Shown here piece after piece: positions 50,607 to 60,564 of a stretch of DNA of 64,000 bases. Below the pieces are notes generated by a model. The model was not told the origin of the DNA. It saw nothing but the letters and a program-made list of their open reading frames with translations, and did no database searches. Both the position numbers and the translations under genes were made by a program. Location of the stretch: positions 151,480 to 215,479 of the forward strand of contig JAUNWY010000001.1 in assembly GCA_030540085.1 (NCBI GenBank), written 5' to 3'. This stretch comes from Eggerthella sp. (GTDB taxonomy: Bacteria > Actinomycetota > Coriobacteriia > Coriobacteriales > Eggerthellaceae). Position 1 is the first letter of the stretch; every line of letters starts with the position of its first letter.

Positions 50607-53321
50607 CTATCCTTCGGTGGTAACCGTTACTTCGTCGATCGCGATGGACTTCAGGTACTCCTTGTCCAAGATGCAGCCGAGGCCGACGGGGTTCTTGGGC
50701 GCGTTCAGCACCAATTCGCCGTGCTCAAGCTCCAGCGGAGGCAGGGCGGTATCGTGAGCAAAATACGCCGAATAATCCGAAACATCGGGCGGCAAATCCA
50801 TGCCCGGCAAGGTCGCGAACGCCGCATGCATGCGCTTCGAAACGCCCGTATCGAACATGCCGCCCATCCAAACCGTTTTGCCAAGGCTGCGCATCCAGTG
50901 ATAGAAATCGAGCGTGGGCTGAATGCCGCCAAACTTCGCAATCTTCAAGGCGTAGCAGCGAAGGTTGTCCAACCCCATGGCCGCTTCCATGTCACTTGCG
51001 GTTACGACCGATTCATCCAGGCACACCATGGTTTTCAGTTCGTCCTGCAGCAACGAAAGGCGCACGAATAGGTTGCGTTCGCCGCTGTTGGGAACGTAGT
51101 TCGGGTTGTAAGGCTCCTCGATGCATGCAGGATTCAACGCATCGAGCTTGTACAGCACGTTCAGATACGATTCGTCGAACGACTGGTTGGCGTCGAGCAT
51201 CAGTGTCAAGTCGGGATGGTCGGCGCGTACCGCAGCAACGCATTCGAGCGCGGTTTCCGGCTCGATCTTCATCTTTACGCGGGTGTACCCCTGAGCCACC
51301 AGGCTGTCTACCGCCGCGCGCACTTCTTCAACGGGAGCGATACCCACCACGGCACCGCCCAGAATCTTCTCGGCGTTCGAGCCGCCGATCATCTTCGAAA
51401 GCGGCTGACCGATGATCTTGCCGTACAGGTCCCAGATGGCAGGCTCCACCGCGGCTTTCGCCATGGGATATTTCGCCAAACCGGGGAACGTGGCAAGCGA
51501 AGCGGAAACCTCGCTGGGATGCAGGTAGCGCTCACCCAGCACCACAGGGGCAATGGAGTCGCGCACCACGGCGTAATCTTCCCCGATGGTTTCGGGCAAA
51601 TACCAATTGGTGGCAAACGAAACGCACTCAGAAATACCCGTGCGCCCAGCCCAGTCTTCCACTTCCACGAAGAACGATTCGCGGAAATCGACGTTGCCCT
51701 TGGCCGTCTTCACGGGATGGGAGAAGGGCTGCTTCACGCGATACAGGGTGAGCGACTTGATGTCGATGCGCTTGTCATAGCGCTGCTTCAGCGCACGGCG
51801 GTCTACCTTGCCGGCAATGGTGCGCGGGAATTCGTTCATCACCAAAATATGCTTGGGGTGATGAAGCTTCGACATGCAGCCATTCAGGTAATCGTGCACC
51901 ATATGGGCGTATTCCTGCGGGCATGTTGCCGGACGAATGCAGCTCTGAGCAGGGTCGATGCCAAACTCTTCTTGGTCGCGGGCAATGGCTTCGGCGGAAT
52001 AATCGGCTTCGATGAACGCCACGGGGCGATACCCCCAGGTTTCATCCGCAGTGCCGAACACGTAGGCGTCCTTCACGCCAGGAATGCCCAGCAGAACATC
52101 TTGAACTTCAGCCGGGTAGATGTTTTCGCCGCCCGAAATAATGAGATCTTCGGTGCGCGCGTACACACGCAAAAGACCGTTACGGTCGATAGAGGCCCTG
52201 TCGCCGGTAACGAAATAGCCATCGGCGCTCATAGCCTTGCGAGCATTCAGGTAACCCTCGAAGATGCCGGGGCCCGCAACGTGCAGCTGGCCAATGCCAT
52301 CGGCATCGGGGCTTACGATGCGAGCATCATAGCCGGGCAAAAGCTCCAGCCCGCCATCGAAACCGCGGGTTACCGGAGCCGCGGCAATGAAGCTGGAAGT
52401 TTCCGTCATGCCGTAGCTGGAATACAGGTTTGCCTTTGCGCGCAAAGCCATGCGCAACGTCTTTTCGTTCAGCGCCGCACCGCCCAAAAGGATACATGCG
52501 TACTGCCCGATAACCCTATCGCGATCGTTTTCCAGCAAATCGGCCAGGATCTTATCCACTACAGAAATATGCGTAACGCGGAAACTCAGCACGTCATTCA
52601 GCACGCGCACGGGATTGTAGCGCTCGTACACGATGAACGAGCCGCCGCTCAGAAGAGAGCGCACCATGATCTGGAAGCCGCCAATGTGGCACATGGGCAG
52701 AACCAGCTGCCATACGCTACGACCATCCTCCAATGCCAGAACGCGGTTTGCCGCGGTAGCGGCACCAATGATGCAGTTCCACGGCAAAAGCGTGGCCTTC
52801 GGAGTTCCCGAAGAACCCGATGTGAACATGACAATGCCCGCCTCTTGGCCATCCCATGCCCGCTCGCATTCGCAGGCGAACGCCTCGAACTGCGTGGCAT
52901 GCGGCACAGAGCCTTCCGGCAAAGCGGCGAAATCGGCCAGGCCGTAGCCCGTCGCATCGATCATCAGGCGCTCAACCGCAGACTGTTCCAGCACATCGAT
53001 GCCAGCTTCGCCCGTGGCGTTTTCCAGCTCCACGATGCGCAGCTTGCGCTCTTCGTAGGAAAGACGCGGATTCAGCAGCGCCAACGTGAAGCCGCCGTAT
53101 GCCGCCGCCAAGGAAAGGATCACGATCTCGGCGCCGTTGTACAGATTGCACGCAAGTGTGGTGCCGCGACCGTAACCGTGCTTGACAAGCTGCTGAGCCA
53201 GAGCCGCAGCAGCAAAGCGGGCGCGGCGATAGCTAAACGTTACTGAGCGTGCATCCTTCTGCACGCAGAAGAACATCTGGCCGGCCTTGCGATAGGCCAT
53301 TTCCGCCAATTGGGCAATCAT
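50607..53321 (-). CDS. menE-menC: o-Succinylbenzoate-CoA ligase / o-succinylbenzoate synthase fusion
   Basis: A bifunctional menaquinone enzyme of about 904 residues; the ATG at 53321 fits the AAGGA site better than the GTG at 53330. Residues about 1-515 are an adenylate-forming ligase (MenE): GIVMFTSGSSGTPKATLLPW, SSYGMTETSSF, YFVTGDRASIDRNGLLRVY, and the Lys region FPRTIAGKVDRRAL. Residues about 525-900 are an enolase-superfamily MenC: VKMKIEPETALEC carries the Lys-x-Lys pair, LMLDANQSF and CIEEPYN metal ligands, VCLDESV, then KIAKFGGIQPTL. Together they convert SHCHC to OSB and then OSB-CoA, consecutive steps joined here in one chain in reverse order. Confidence 0.92.
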   Translation of the reverse strand: MIAQLAEMAYRKAGQMFFCVQKDARSVTFSYRRARFAAAALAQQLVKHGYGRGTTLACNLYNGAEIVILSLAAAYGGFTLALLNPRLSYEERKLRIVELENATGEAGIDVLEQSAVERLMIDATGYGLADFAALPEGSVPHATQFEAFACECERAWDGQEAGIVMFTSGSSGTPKATLLPWNCIIGAATAANRVLALEDGRSVWQLVLPMCHIGGFQIMVRSLLSGGSFIVYERYNPVRVLNDVLSFRVTHISVVDKILADLLENDRDRVIGQYACILLGGAALNEKTLRMALRAKANLYSSYGMTETSSFIAAAPVTRGFDGGLELLPGYDARIVSPDADGIGQLHVAGPGIFEGYLNARKAMSADGYFVTGDRASIDRNGLLRVYARTEDLIISGGENIYPAEVQDVLLGIPGVKDAYVFGTADETWGYRPVAFIEADYSAEAIARDQEEFGIDPAQSCIRPATCPQEYAHMVHDYLNGCMSKLHHPKHILVMNEFPRTIAGKVDRRALKQRYDKRIDIKSLTLYRVKQPFSHPVKTAKGNVDFRESFFVEVEDWAGRTGISECVSFATNWYLPETIGEDYAVVRDSIAPVVLGERYLHPSEVSASLATFPGLAKYPMAKAAVEPAIWDLYGKIIGQPLSKMIGGSNAEKILGGAVVGIAPVEEVRAAVDSLVAQGYTRVKMKIEPETALECVAAVRADHPDLTLMLDANQSFDESYLNVLYKLDALNPACIEEPYNPNYVPNSGERNLFVRLSLLQDELKTMVCLDESVVTASDMEAAMGLDNLRCYALKIAKFGGIQPTLDFYHWMRSLGKTVWMGGMFDTGVSKRMHAAFATLPGMDLPPDVSDYSAYFAHDTALPPLELEHGELVLNAPKNPVGLGCILDKEYLKSIAIDEVTVTTEG

Positions 53322-53353
53322 TGCCGTCACATCCTTTATCAGGGAATTTCAGA

Positions 53354-54193
53354 TCAGGGGAATTTCGGGAACTTGTCGAAGTCGGGCTTGCGCTTTTCCT
53401 TAAAGGCGTCGCGGCCTTCCTTCGCTTCGTCAGACGTGTAATACAGAAGCGTGGCGTCGCCTGCAAGCTGCTGCAAACCGGCATAGCCGTCGGTGGCGGC
53501 ATTGAATGATGCCTTCAGGAAGCGCAGGGCCGTAGGCGAAAGCTGGAGCATTTCCCTAGCCCAGGAAACGCACTCGGCTTCCAGCTCATCGAAGGGGACA
53601 ACCTTGTTTACCAGGCCCATGTCCAGAGCCTCGGCCGCCGTGTACAGACGGCAAAGGTACCAAATCTCGCGAGCCTTCTTCTGCCCGACGATAGCAGCCA
53701 GATACGAAGCACCGTAACCACCGTCGAAGCTGCCAACGCGTGGGCCGGTTTGACCGAACTTAGCGGTTTCCGCCGCAATGGAAAGGTCGCACAGGATATG
53801 AAGAACATGGCCGCCGCCAACAGCGTAGCCGTTCACCATAGCGATAACAGGCTTAGGCACTACGCGGATAAGACGCTGCAGATCGAGCACGTTCAGGCGC
53901 GGGATGTTGTCCTCGCCCACATAGCCGCCGTTGCCGCGCACCTTCTGGTCGCCGCCAGAGCAGAATGCCTGGTCTTCGTCCTTGCCGTCGTGGTTGGCGC
54001 CGGTAAGGATGATAACGCCCACTTCCTGGTCGTCGCGCGCAAGGGAAAACGCGTCAAACAACTCGACGTTCGTCTTCGGCGTGAAAGCGTTGCGGCGCTC
54101 GGGGCGATTGATGGTGATCTTGGCGATGCCATCGTACTTTTCGTAGATGATCTCGTCGTAATCTTTAACTTTTTCCCAAGGGAAATCGCTCAT
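53354..54193 (-). CDS. menB: 1,4-Dihydroxy-2-naphthoyl-CoA synthase
   Basis: Crotonase-family enzyme closing the second ring of menaquinone from OSB-CoA. The ATG at 54193 ([20 protein letters not shown]) gives 279 residues; the frame is open to 54490 but that part is inside menH in another frame. MenB hallmarks: [20 protein letters not shown], the extended loop [33 protein letters not shown], and [18 protein letters not shown] with the catalytic Asp and Tyr, ending [12 protein letters not shown]. It lies between menH and menE-menC with short gaps. Confidence 0.96.
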   Translation of the reverse strand: MSDFPWEKVKDYDEIIYEKYDGIAKITINRPERRNAFTPKTNVELFDAFSLARDDQEVGVIILTGANHDGKDEDQAFCSGGDQKVRGNGGYVGEDNIPRLNVLDLQRLIRVVPKPVIAMVNGYAVGGGHVLHILCDLSIAAETAKFGQTGPRVGSFDGGYGASYLAAIVGQKKAREIWYLCRLYTAAEALDMGLVNKVVPFDELEAECVSWAREMLQLSPTALRFLKASFNAATDGYAGLQQLAGDATLLYYTSDEAKEGRDAFKEKRKPDFDKFPKFP

Positions 54194-54204
54194 GGATATC
54201 CTTC

Positions 54205-55266
54205 CTATTGTTGATGCCCGAAACCTTCTGGGGCTGTACCCCTGGGTTCTATACCGGACAAGAATTCCTGCACTACTGTACCGTAAAGAACGGGCGCCTC
54301 TAGGTGTACGTTGTGCCCCGTTCCAAACGAGGTCACGTCGATGCCGTCGTGTTCCAGCTGGTGCGCTACTGCCTCGCTGCCGCAGTCGTCGTAACCCCAC
54401 AAGTATTTGACGGGCACCCAGGTGCTTGCCGTCACGGCAAACGCCTGAGAAGCGTCGGGCATTGCGTGCTTTCCTGCGCCTTCCAGGCACAGCGCCATAG
54501 ATTCGGCATCGTTGGCCAAACGCTCGGGGCGAAGCTCTTCATCGAGCCCCATTTCACGCTGCGATTCGAAGAGCGGCAGCGCCTCCCAGTACCCAACGAA
54601 TTCTTCGATCCCGTTGCTGCGTAAGCGTTGAGCCCAGCCGACGTTGCGTTCTTCTGCGGCGGCGCGCTGCTCGTTACCCTCGGGCCCAAAATTGCAGCTT
54701 TCCAGAATCAGCGAATACAGCAGGTCTTTTTCAGAGGAGGCCAACCCCAGGGCAATGCGTCCGCCCATGGAATAGCCGATAACGTGGGCGCGGCGCTTGG
54801 CGCCTTCAGGACCCGCGCACGCAACCTGCTCCAAAAAAGACTCCACCATACGCACCATGGCGTCGTAGCGATAAAGCTCGATATTACTCGGCTTGCTGCT
54901 TCTGCCATGCCCCAGGAAATCAAGCGCGTATGCGCAATGATTACCTGAAAGGGCGGCGGCAATGATGCTCCAGCTTAAGCCCGTCTGCATAAAGCCATGA
55001 AGCAAAACAACGGGGATGTTTTCAGCCTTGCCCCACTGATAAACGTGGATCTTCTGGCCTTCCCAGTCGAAGTCGAATTCGCGCGTAGGCGGCACCGTTT
55101 GCTCCTGAGCAGTTTTACCGAGCATGCTCCATGCCGACGCCAAGGGCTCAACTTCAGGTGCATCGTGATGGTTACCGCACGCGCAGGCTTCGCCGTGATG
55201 ATGTTCGTGAGAGCCGCAGCCGGCATCCCCCTCATGATGACCGCAGCCACAAGTGTGATTGTGCAT
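54205..55266 (-). CDS. menH: MenH-like alpha/beta hydrolase with His/Cys-rich N-terminal tail
   Basis: The hydrolase part (from about residue 65) fits SHCHC synthase: oxyanion region [26 protein letters not shown], nucleophile elbow [16 protein letters not shown] with Ser, then Asp in the GYDDCGSEA region and His in [11 protein letters not shown]. At 353 residues it is longer than usual MenH (about 250-270). The extra length is mostly the first 36 residues, [20 protein letters not shown] and [14 protein letters not shown], holding ten His and five Cys, a metal-binding-type tail. It sits between menD and menB, so the pathway role is well supported; the tail is not explained by it. Confidence 0.88.
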   Translation of the reverse strand: MHNHTCGCGHHEGDAGCGSHEHHHGEACACGNHHDAPEVEPLASAWSMLGKTAQEQTVPPTREFDFDWEGQKIHVYQWGKAENIPVVLLHGFMQTGLSWSIIAAALSGNHCAYALDFLGHGRSSKPSNIELYRYDAMVRMVESFLEQVACAGPEGAKRRAHVIGYSMGGRIALGLASSEKDLLYSLILESCNFGPEGNEQRAAAEERNVGWAQRLRSNGIEEFVGYWEALPLFESQREMGLDEELRPERLANDAESMALCLEGAGKHAMPDASQAFAVTASTWVPVKYLWGYDDCGSEAVAHQLEHDGIDVTSFGTGHNVHLEAPVLYGTVVQEFLSGIEPRGTAPEGFGHQQ

Positions 55267-55301
55267 CGGTTGCTCCCCTCAAGCACGTGCGCACATGCGC
55301 A

Positions 55302-57182
55302 TTACCAATACTGATCGTAGCGTTCCCGTACTCCCGCCAGGGGCAAAGGAACCTCTATTAAGGATATACCCTGTTCACCTAGGAATCCGCTAAATGCCTG
55401 TTTGAATTCTGCCACCGTATGCACCGTGGCCGTGGGTACCCCAAAGGCGCCGGCCGCAGCGGCAAAATCAACCTTCTGAGGTGTTAGGAACAGCCTCTCG
55501 AAGTACGATTCGTCGGATTTTTGCGGCAGCATATCGAAGATGGCACCGCCGTTGTTGTTCAGGAGCACGATAACGATGCTGGGCCTTGGCGAACCTTGGC
55601 GTTCACGCAAAAGCATTTCCCCCTGCAGCGCCAGTGAATTCAGGTCGTGCAGCAGGGTTAAATCGCCCGTAACCATAACGGTTTGCTTGAAGCTTTGCGC
55701 TGCGCCCAATGCCGTGGAAACGGTTCCGTCGATGCCGTTAAGGCCGCGGTTTGCCAGCACGGTAAGGTGCTTCGCCTGGCTTACGTAGAAGGCATCGAGC
55801 GCACGGACCGACATGCTATTTGCCGTGAACAGCAAGCTTTCTGCGGGAATTTCCTCCAGCACCGCACGCAGGTAGGAACCTTCGAACTGGCTATCGGCAG
55901 CGAAATCGGTTGCCAATATGCGCTCGGTTCGGGCGCGGTCGATAAGCCCCCACTCGTGAACGTTCTGCGGCAAGGGCGCATAGGCCATAGATTCTTCCGG
56001 GTTGGGAACAGTCCCCGCTTCAAGCAAAGCCACCACGAAATCGAGCGGGTTTGCTGCCACGAACGTGGTGGTCTGCGAATTGAAGTCGCGTGTGGCAAGC
56101 GGATCCACCACGATCTGCGCAGCCTGACAAGCTTCGATTGCCTGCGTTGCGCGCTTCGATACCGGATAGCGTCCGAAGCGAACCACCGCGTCGAAGGCGG
56201 GCATTTCGTCCGATCCCATAATGCGGTCGTATCCGCAGATAACGGCGGGGTGACCGTACGTACGCAAATGGGAGAGCGGATCGGCAAGCAAAGGCGCATC
56301 GAAGCGCTCAGCGAAAGCGAGGAGCGCTTGCGCCTCCCTGTCCCTTCGCGTGCTATCGGCAACCGCTTCGGCAGAAAACGTTCCTTCACCGGCAAGAACC
56401 ACCACGGTATGGGAATCGAGGAAATCCACCAGGGAAGCCGCATCGCGGGAAGAAAGCTCGTGTTCCGTGTGCACCAAAGCAGGAAGATCGTCGGCAGCGG
56501 CAACGCGACCTGCATCAAACAAGTCGGGCATAGCAGCGTCAGGCACCAACGGCTCATCGAATGGGAAGTTCACGTGCACAGGAGCCGAGGCGTGAGTCCC
56601 TGGAGCTGCGGCAATAACCGTTTCACGTGCAACCTGGCGCACGTGGGCAACGTATTTAGGAGCATCGTTCGGCTCGGGCATAGCGAAGAAGCGGCGCACA
56701 TGGTCGGAGAACGCCTTATTCTGATCGCACGTTTGCGGAGCGCCAAGCCCCTGCAGGCGCGCCGGCCTATCGCCCGAAAGCACAATAAGGGGCACGCGGG
56801 AAATCTCCGCTTCCATCACCGCAGGATAATAATTGGCCAACGCCGTACCCGAGGTGCAGATAACACACACAGCACGCCCCGTTGCCTTGGCGATGCCCAA
56901 AGCAAAGAAGGCAGCGCCACGCTCGTCGATATCCAAGTACAAGTTGAACGCCGAGCCGAATCGGGCATGCGCCTCGTGGGCAACCATCGAAAGCGGAGTG
57001 GAACGTGAACCGGGGCTTACCACCACATCGCGCACGCCCGCGCGCATCAGCTCATCGAAGAACGCACCCACATAAGTGCCCAGCGCACGCTTCTTCTGCG
57101 CGATGGCAAGCTCAGGCGCATCGGGCGCCTCGGACGCCTGACCTTCTTCGCCAACCAGCAAATCCGCTCCCTTTTCTGCCAT
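55302..57182 (-). CDS. menD: SEPHCHC synthase (MenD)
   Basis: Thiamine-pyrophosphate enzyme joining isochorismate and 2-oxoglutarate. The 626 residues include the MenD opening VRDVVVSPGSRSTPLSMVAH with the conserved SPGSRSTP, the Glu-bearing and TSG region VICTSGTALANYYPAVMEAE, SGDRPARLQGLGAPQTCDQ, and the TPP motif VTGDLTLLHDLNSLALQGE. The first 30 residues, before KRALGTYVGAFFDELMRAGV, are a poorly conserved acidic lead, so an internal start is possible. The menF stop is three bases upstream. Confidence 0.95.
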   Translation of the reverse strand: MAEKGADLLVGEEGQASEAPDAPELAIAQKKRALGTYVGAFFDELMRAGVRDVVVSPGSRSTPLSMVAHEAHARFGSAFNLYLDIDERGAAFFALGIAKATGRAVCVICTSGTALANYYPAVMEAEISRVPLIVLSGDRPARLQGLGAPQTCDQNKAFSDHVRRFFAMPEPNDAPKYVAHVRQVARETVIAAAPGTHASAPVHVNFPFDEPLVPDAAMPDLFDAGRVAAADDLPALVHTEHELSSRDAASLVDFLDSHTVVVLAGEGTFSAEAVADSTRRDREAQALLAFAERFDAPLLADPLSHLRTYGHPAVICGYDRIMGSDEMPAFDAVVRFGRYPVSKRATQAIEACQAAQIVVDPLATRDFNSQTTTFVAANPLDFVVALLEAGTVPNPEESMAYAPLPQNVHEWGLIDRARTERILATDFAADSQFEGSYLRAVLEEIPAESLLFTANSMSVRALDAFYVSQAKHLTVLANRGLNGIDGTVSTALGAAQSFKQTVMVTGDLTLLHDLNSLALQGEMLLRERQGSPRPSIVIVLLNNNGGAIFDMLPQKSDESYFERLFLTPQKVDFAAAAGAFGVPTATVHTVAEFKQAFSGFLGEQGISLIEVPLPLAGVRERYDQYW

Positions 57183-57185
57183 GGC

Positions 57186-58451
57186 CTATTCGTCCCCTTC
57201 GTCCCCAGGTGCTTCAAACGCACTCAGGATGGTTTTCAGCTTCAGATCGATCTCGTTGAATTCCGCGGCGGCATCGCTACCTTCCACAATGCCGCACCCG
57301 GCATAAAGCCAGCCGCGCTCACCGTCGAATACGCCCGATCGGATGGCCACGGAAAACTCCCCATCGCCATCGGCATTCACATAGCCCACTGCACCACCGA
57401 AAAAGCCGCGGTTGTAGCCCTCGGCTTCACGCAGCGTCATCAGCGCTTCGCCCACCGGAGTGCCGGAAAGCGCCGGGGTGGGATGCAGCTGGCTGGCAAA
57501 GCCCATAAGCGTGGTGCCCTCCATAACTTGTGCCGCTGCGGGCGTATGCAGGTGCTGCACATGCTTCAGCACTTTGATCTGCGGTGTTGCAGGAATATCA
57601 ACGTTATAGCAATTGCGCGCGAACACTTCGCGCATGAATTTCACCACGTACTCATGCTCACGACGGTTCTTTTCGCTACCGAGCAGCTCTTCGGCCAAGG
57701 CCTCCTGCTCTTCCGGCGTTTCGCCGTGCGGACACGTGCCAGCAAGGCACATGCTTTCCACGTGCGTCCCCTTCTTGCGCAGCAGCAGCTCGGGCGTGCA
57801 GCCGCAGAAGAACACATCGCCGTAACGATACAGGAACACCGTGCCACGGGCGCTGCCGTCGATCAGGTTAACCAGCACGTCCTTCGACGAAAACGGCTGG
57901 TTGGCCGTAAGCTCGATGCGGCGCGAAGGCACGAGTTTTTCAATCTTTCCCGACGCAATGCGACCAAGCCCCATATCCATGATGCGTTGCCACTCGTCAA
58001 AGGAATCGCGCTGCAACGAATATGCCATGGTGCGATGGGTGCGGGGCTTTGCCTCCTCGGCATGGCGCACGAAGCGATCAACCCTGCCCTGATATACGGG
58101 CCCCAAGCTGTTCACCTGCAAGAACGACCCCTGCTCGTTTTGGATAAGCACCAATTCAGGCAGCATCAGACGCAGGCGCGGGAAGGCCGTCATCATGTCG
58201 TCAGCCGGCTTGGGGTTTTCGGCATCGAAGCGGTTGAACGAAAAAAACACCGGCGCAAACCCTGCGTCCTGGCTTACCACGTCAGCTTCGCCCAGCGTTG
58301 CCAAAGCGATGCAGCGACCCAAACCCAAATAGCGTATGGGGCGTTCCTTGTCGTAGTACACGAATTGATCGGTAAAGCCCTTCTGCAGCACGCAGAAGGC
58401 GTCGACGATATCGGTGTTCAGCGCCACCGTGCGCGAATAGAGCTTAGTCAT
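57186..58451 (-). CDS. menF: Isochorismate synthase
   Basis: Chorismate-binding enzyme that makes isochorismate for menaquinone. The start is the ATG at 58451 (MTKLYSRTVALNTDI), overlapping the mazG stop by eight bases and giving 421 residues. The conserved C-terminal blocks are MCLAGTCPHGETPEEQEAL, HLHTPAAAQVMEGTTLMGFA, LHPTPALSGTPVGEALMTL and FFGGAVGYVNADGDGEFSVA, then GCGIVEGSDAAAEFNE. The HPTPALSGTP phrase favours isochorismate synthase over anthranilate synthase, and the neighbours confirm it. Confidence 0.94.
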   Translation of the reverse strand: MTKLYSRTVALNTDIVDAFCVLQKGFTDQFVYYDKERPIRYLGLGRCIALATLGEADVVSQDAGFAPVFFSFNRFDAENPKPADDMMTAFPRLRLMLPELVLIQNEQGSFLQVNSLGPVYQGRVDRFVRHAEEAKPRTHRTMAYSLQRDSFDEWQRIMDMGLGRIASGKIEKLVPSRRIELTANQPFSSKDVLVNLIDGSARGTVFLYRYGDVFFCGCTPELLLRKKGTHVESMCLAGTCPHGETPEEQEALAEELLGSEKNRREHEYVVKFMREVFARNCYNVDIPATPQIKVLKHVQHLHTPAAAQVMEGTTLMGFASQLHPTPALSGTPVGEALMTLREAEGYNRGFFGGAVGYVNADGDGEFSVAIRSGVFDGERGWLYAGCGIVEGSDAAAEFNEIDLKLKTILSAFEAPGDEGDE

Positions 58452-59319
58452 GGGACGCTTCACCTACGTGCAACATCTTGGCCTGATCCCACAGCTGCTG
58501 CATTTCATCCATATCCAGCTCTTCGATACGCTTGCCTTTGCCCCATGCGGCGCCCTCCATAAAGGCCCAGCGCTCACGGAACTTGCGACACGTGGCACGC
58601 AGGGCCGTTTCGGCATCGATGCCTTCTTTACGCGCCACGTTCACCAGGGAAAACAGCACATCGCCAAACTCGAGCTCCTTCGCCTGGGCGTCATCGGAAC
58701 GGCACGCCTGCTTGAATTCGGCAATCTCTTCTTCCACCTTGGCCCACACGTCTTCGACGGTATCCCACTCGAACCCGGCGGCAACCGCCTTACGGGAAAT
58801 CTTGTAGGCCTGAAGCAACGCTGGGAAGCTAACGGGCACACTGTCAAGCAGCCCCTCGGGCTCTTCGGCCTGGGCGTCGGCAGCGCTCTTTTCGGCGAGC
58901 TTCACGTTATCCCAAATGGAAAGCACGTCTTCGGCAGAGCCCGCAGCAGCTTCGCCAAACACATGCGGGTGGCGACGAATCATCTTCGCGTTCACATCGC
59001 GGCATACGTCGGCAACGGTGAATTCGCCTGCGTCGGCGGCAATCTGGCTTTGGAGAACCACCTGCAAAAGAACATCGCCCAGCTCTTCACGTAGATGCGC
59101 CACGTCGTGCCGCTCGATGGCATCGACAGCCTCGTACGCCTCTTCGATCATGTTGCGGGCGATGGATTCATGGGTTTGCTCGCGGTCCCACGGGCAGCCG
59201 TTCGGAGCGCGCAGAGCAGCTATGGTGTCAACGAAAGCAGCGAACGTTTCACCTGCCAATGGCGCACACGAGGTGCCTTGCTGCGTTTCCCCTGCGCTCG
59301 TCTGACAGTTTTCGCTCAC
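58444..59319 (-). CDS. mazG: Nucleoside triphosphate pyrophosphohydrolase MazG
   Basis: Housecleaning NTP pyrophosphatase with two MazG domains, 291 residues. In the first the motif reads CPWDREQTHESI, EEAYEAVDAI and ELGDVLLQVVLQSQIA; in the second EEEIAEFKQA and EFGDVLFSLVNVA keep the metal-binding E-x2-E ... E-x2-D pattern. It starts at GTG with GGAGGCGAAG upstream. It overlaps menF, so it leads the menaquinone operon; this is probably organisation without shared function. Confidence 0.94.
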   Translation of the reverse strand: MSENCQTSAGETQQGTSCAPLAGETFAAFVDTIAALRAPNGCPWDREQTHESIARNMIEEAYEAVDAIERHDVAHLREELGDVLLQVVLQSQIAADAGEFTVADVCRDVNAKMIRRHPHVFGEAAAGSAEDVLSIWDNVKLAEKSAADAQAEEPEGLLDSVPVSFPALLQAYKISRKAVAAGFEWDTVEDVWAKVEEEIAEFKQACRSDDAQAKELEFGDVLFSLVNVARKEGIDAETALRATCRKFRERWAFMEGAAWGKGKRIEELDMDEMQQLWDQAKMLHVGEASHD

Positions 59320-59336
59320 TGAGCTTCGCCTCCTGT

Positions 59337-59606
59337 TTAGATTTTGTACATGAACTGGAATACGTCTTCGCGCTGAACAATTACCTGAACGCCCAGCTCT
59401 TCGCCTTCCTTGGTGAGTGCTTCCTGAACCTCGTTGAAGCCAGCGGTGTCGGTATCAAGACGAACCAGCATGGTCATGCTGAAGATGTTATCCAGAATGG
59501 TCTGGTTGATGTCGTCGATGCTTGCGCCCTTTTCTGCCAGGACACCGGAAATGCCAGCTACGATACCGGCGCGGTCTTTACCCAAAACCGAGATAACACA
59601 ACGCAT
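59337..59606 (-). CDS. ACT domain-containing protein (UPF0237 type)
   Basis: A single ACT domain of 89 residues: MRCVISVLGKDRAGIVAGIS, GVLAEKGASIDDINQTILDN and IFSMTMLVRL, then the ending LGVQVIVQREDVFQFMYKI that marks the UPF0237/YkoY-like family. Such proteins are thought to sense small ligands, often amino acids; the ligand is unknown. RBS GAAAGGAAT. It lies between folE and mazG, 17 bases before the latter. Confidence 0.92.
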   Translation of the reverse strand: MRCVISVLGKDRAGIVAGISGVLAEKGASIDDINQTILDNIFSMTMLVRLDTDTAGFNEVQEALTKEGEELGVQVIVQREDVFQFMYKI

Positions 59607-59666
59607 GAAAGATTCCTTTCGCTTTGCTTCCGCTCCTTGCGAAAGCTTCGGCCTACCTGCGGGAAC

Positions 59667-60248
59667 TTAGCGTCCCATCAAAAGCGACAGCGCCTCTGCG
59701 CGCGTCGCAGCATCTTCCCTGAATATACCACGCATGGCATTGGTGACTGTTTTCGCACCGGGCTTCTTAACACCGCGCATGCTCATGCACAGATGCTCCG
59801 CTTCCATAACCACAGCGACGCCGCGGGGGTTCAGCTGCTCTACCAAAGTATCGGCCACCTGCGAGGTAAGGCGTTCCTGCACCTGAGGGCGACGAGCATA
59901 CACCTCAACCAGGCGAGCCAGCTTGGAAATACCGCAAATCTTGCCCGATTCGGAAGGCAGATATGCAATATGGGCCTTGCCGAAAAACGGCACCAGGTGG
60001 TGCTCGCACATGGAGAAGAACGGAATATCGTGAACGATTACCATTTCATCATGGTGTTCGTCGAAAAGCGTTTCGAAATGAACGGCTGGGTCTTGATGCA
60101 GGCCAGCAAAGCATTCTTCGTACATACGGGCCACGCGAGCCGGGGTTTCAAGCAGCCCCTCGCGGTTCGGGTCTTCGCCGACGCCTTCCAAAATCAGGCG
60201 CACGCCCTGCTCGATCTTTGCCAAATCCATATCGTTACTTGCCATCAT
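59667..60248 (-). CDS. folE: GTP cyclohydrolase I
   Basis: Converts GTP to dihydroneopterin triphosphate, first step of folate synthesis. The 193 residues hold the zinc and active-site blocks: [20 protein letters not shown] (Cys-Glu-His-His), [30 protein letters not shown], and [20 protein letters not shown] with the second zinc Cys and conserved RGVKK. Two adjacent ATG codons at 60248 and 60245 can serve, after GGAAGGCA. It is the first gene of the downstream run toward menaquinone genes. Confidence 0.96.
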   Translation of the reverse strand: MMASNDMDLAKIEQGVRLILEGVGEDPNREGLLETPARVARMYEECFAGLHQDPAVHFETLFDEHHDEMVIVHDIPFFSMCEHHLVPFFGKAHIAYLPSESGKICGISKLARLVEVYARRPQVQERLTSQVADTLVEQLNPRGVAVVMEAEHLCMSMRGVKKPGAKTVTNAMRGIFREDAATRAEALSLLMGR

Positions 60249-60564
60249 TGCCTTCCAGCCAATAGAAAATGTATCGAACCATTGTAGCGCGTCTACCCGA
60301 TTATGCGCTACAGCGAAGAGCCATGCCCCACTTTGTCACGAGCATAGCCACCCCGCACGCCGCATCGGGCCCATCCCGCTTATAGCGACGCCTTTAAGCC
60401 GCCCCCCCCTTGGAGCCCAGAAACAAAAAATCGGCCCAAAATGCAACTTTTTTTCGATTGCGGATTGTCGCGGGGAGCCGAATCGCGGATCGCAGCCCAA
60501 AAACGGGGCAAAGCCGCCGCAACGGGCCGGACTGCCGCAACGGGCTGAACGCAACAGGCCAAAC
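60249..60564. repeat. Gap between folE and xth with 18-bp repeats after the xth stop
   Basis: No gene recognised. Near the xth stop the motif GCAACGGGCC or close variants recurs at 60519, 60537 and 60551 (GCAACAGGCC), with the longer GCCGCAACGGGC unit at 60516 and 60534, 18 bases apart. An A/T-rich block (CAACTTTTTTTCG) at about 60444 could be part of the xth terminator or the folE promoter. Confidence 0.5.

Noticed and set aside
51216..53246. A 676-codon plus-strand frame opposite menE-menC
   Set aside because: The minus strand codes clear catalytic motifs of both MenE and MenC; the antisense frame has none.
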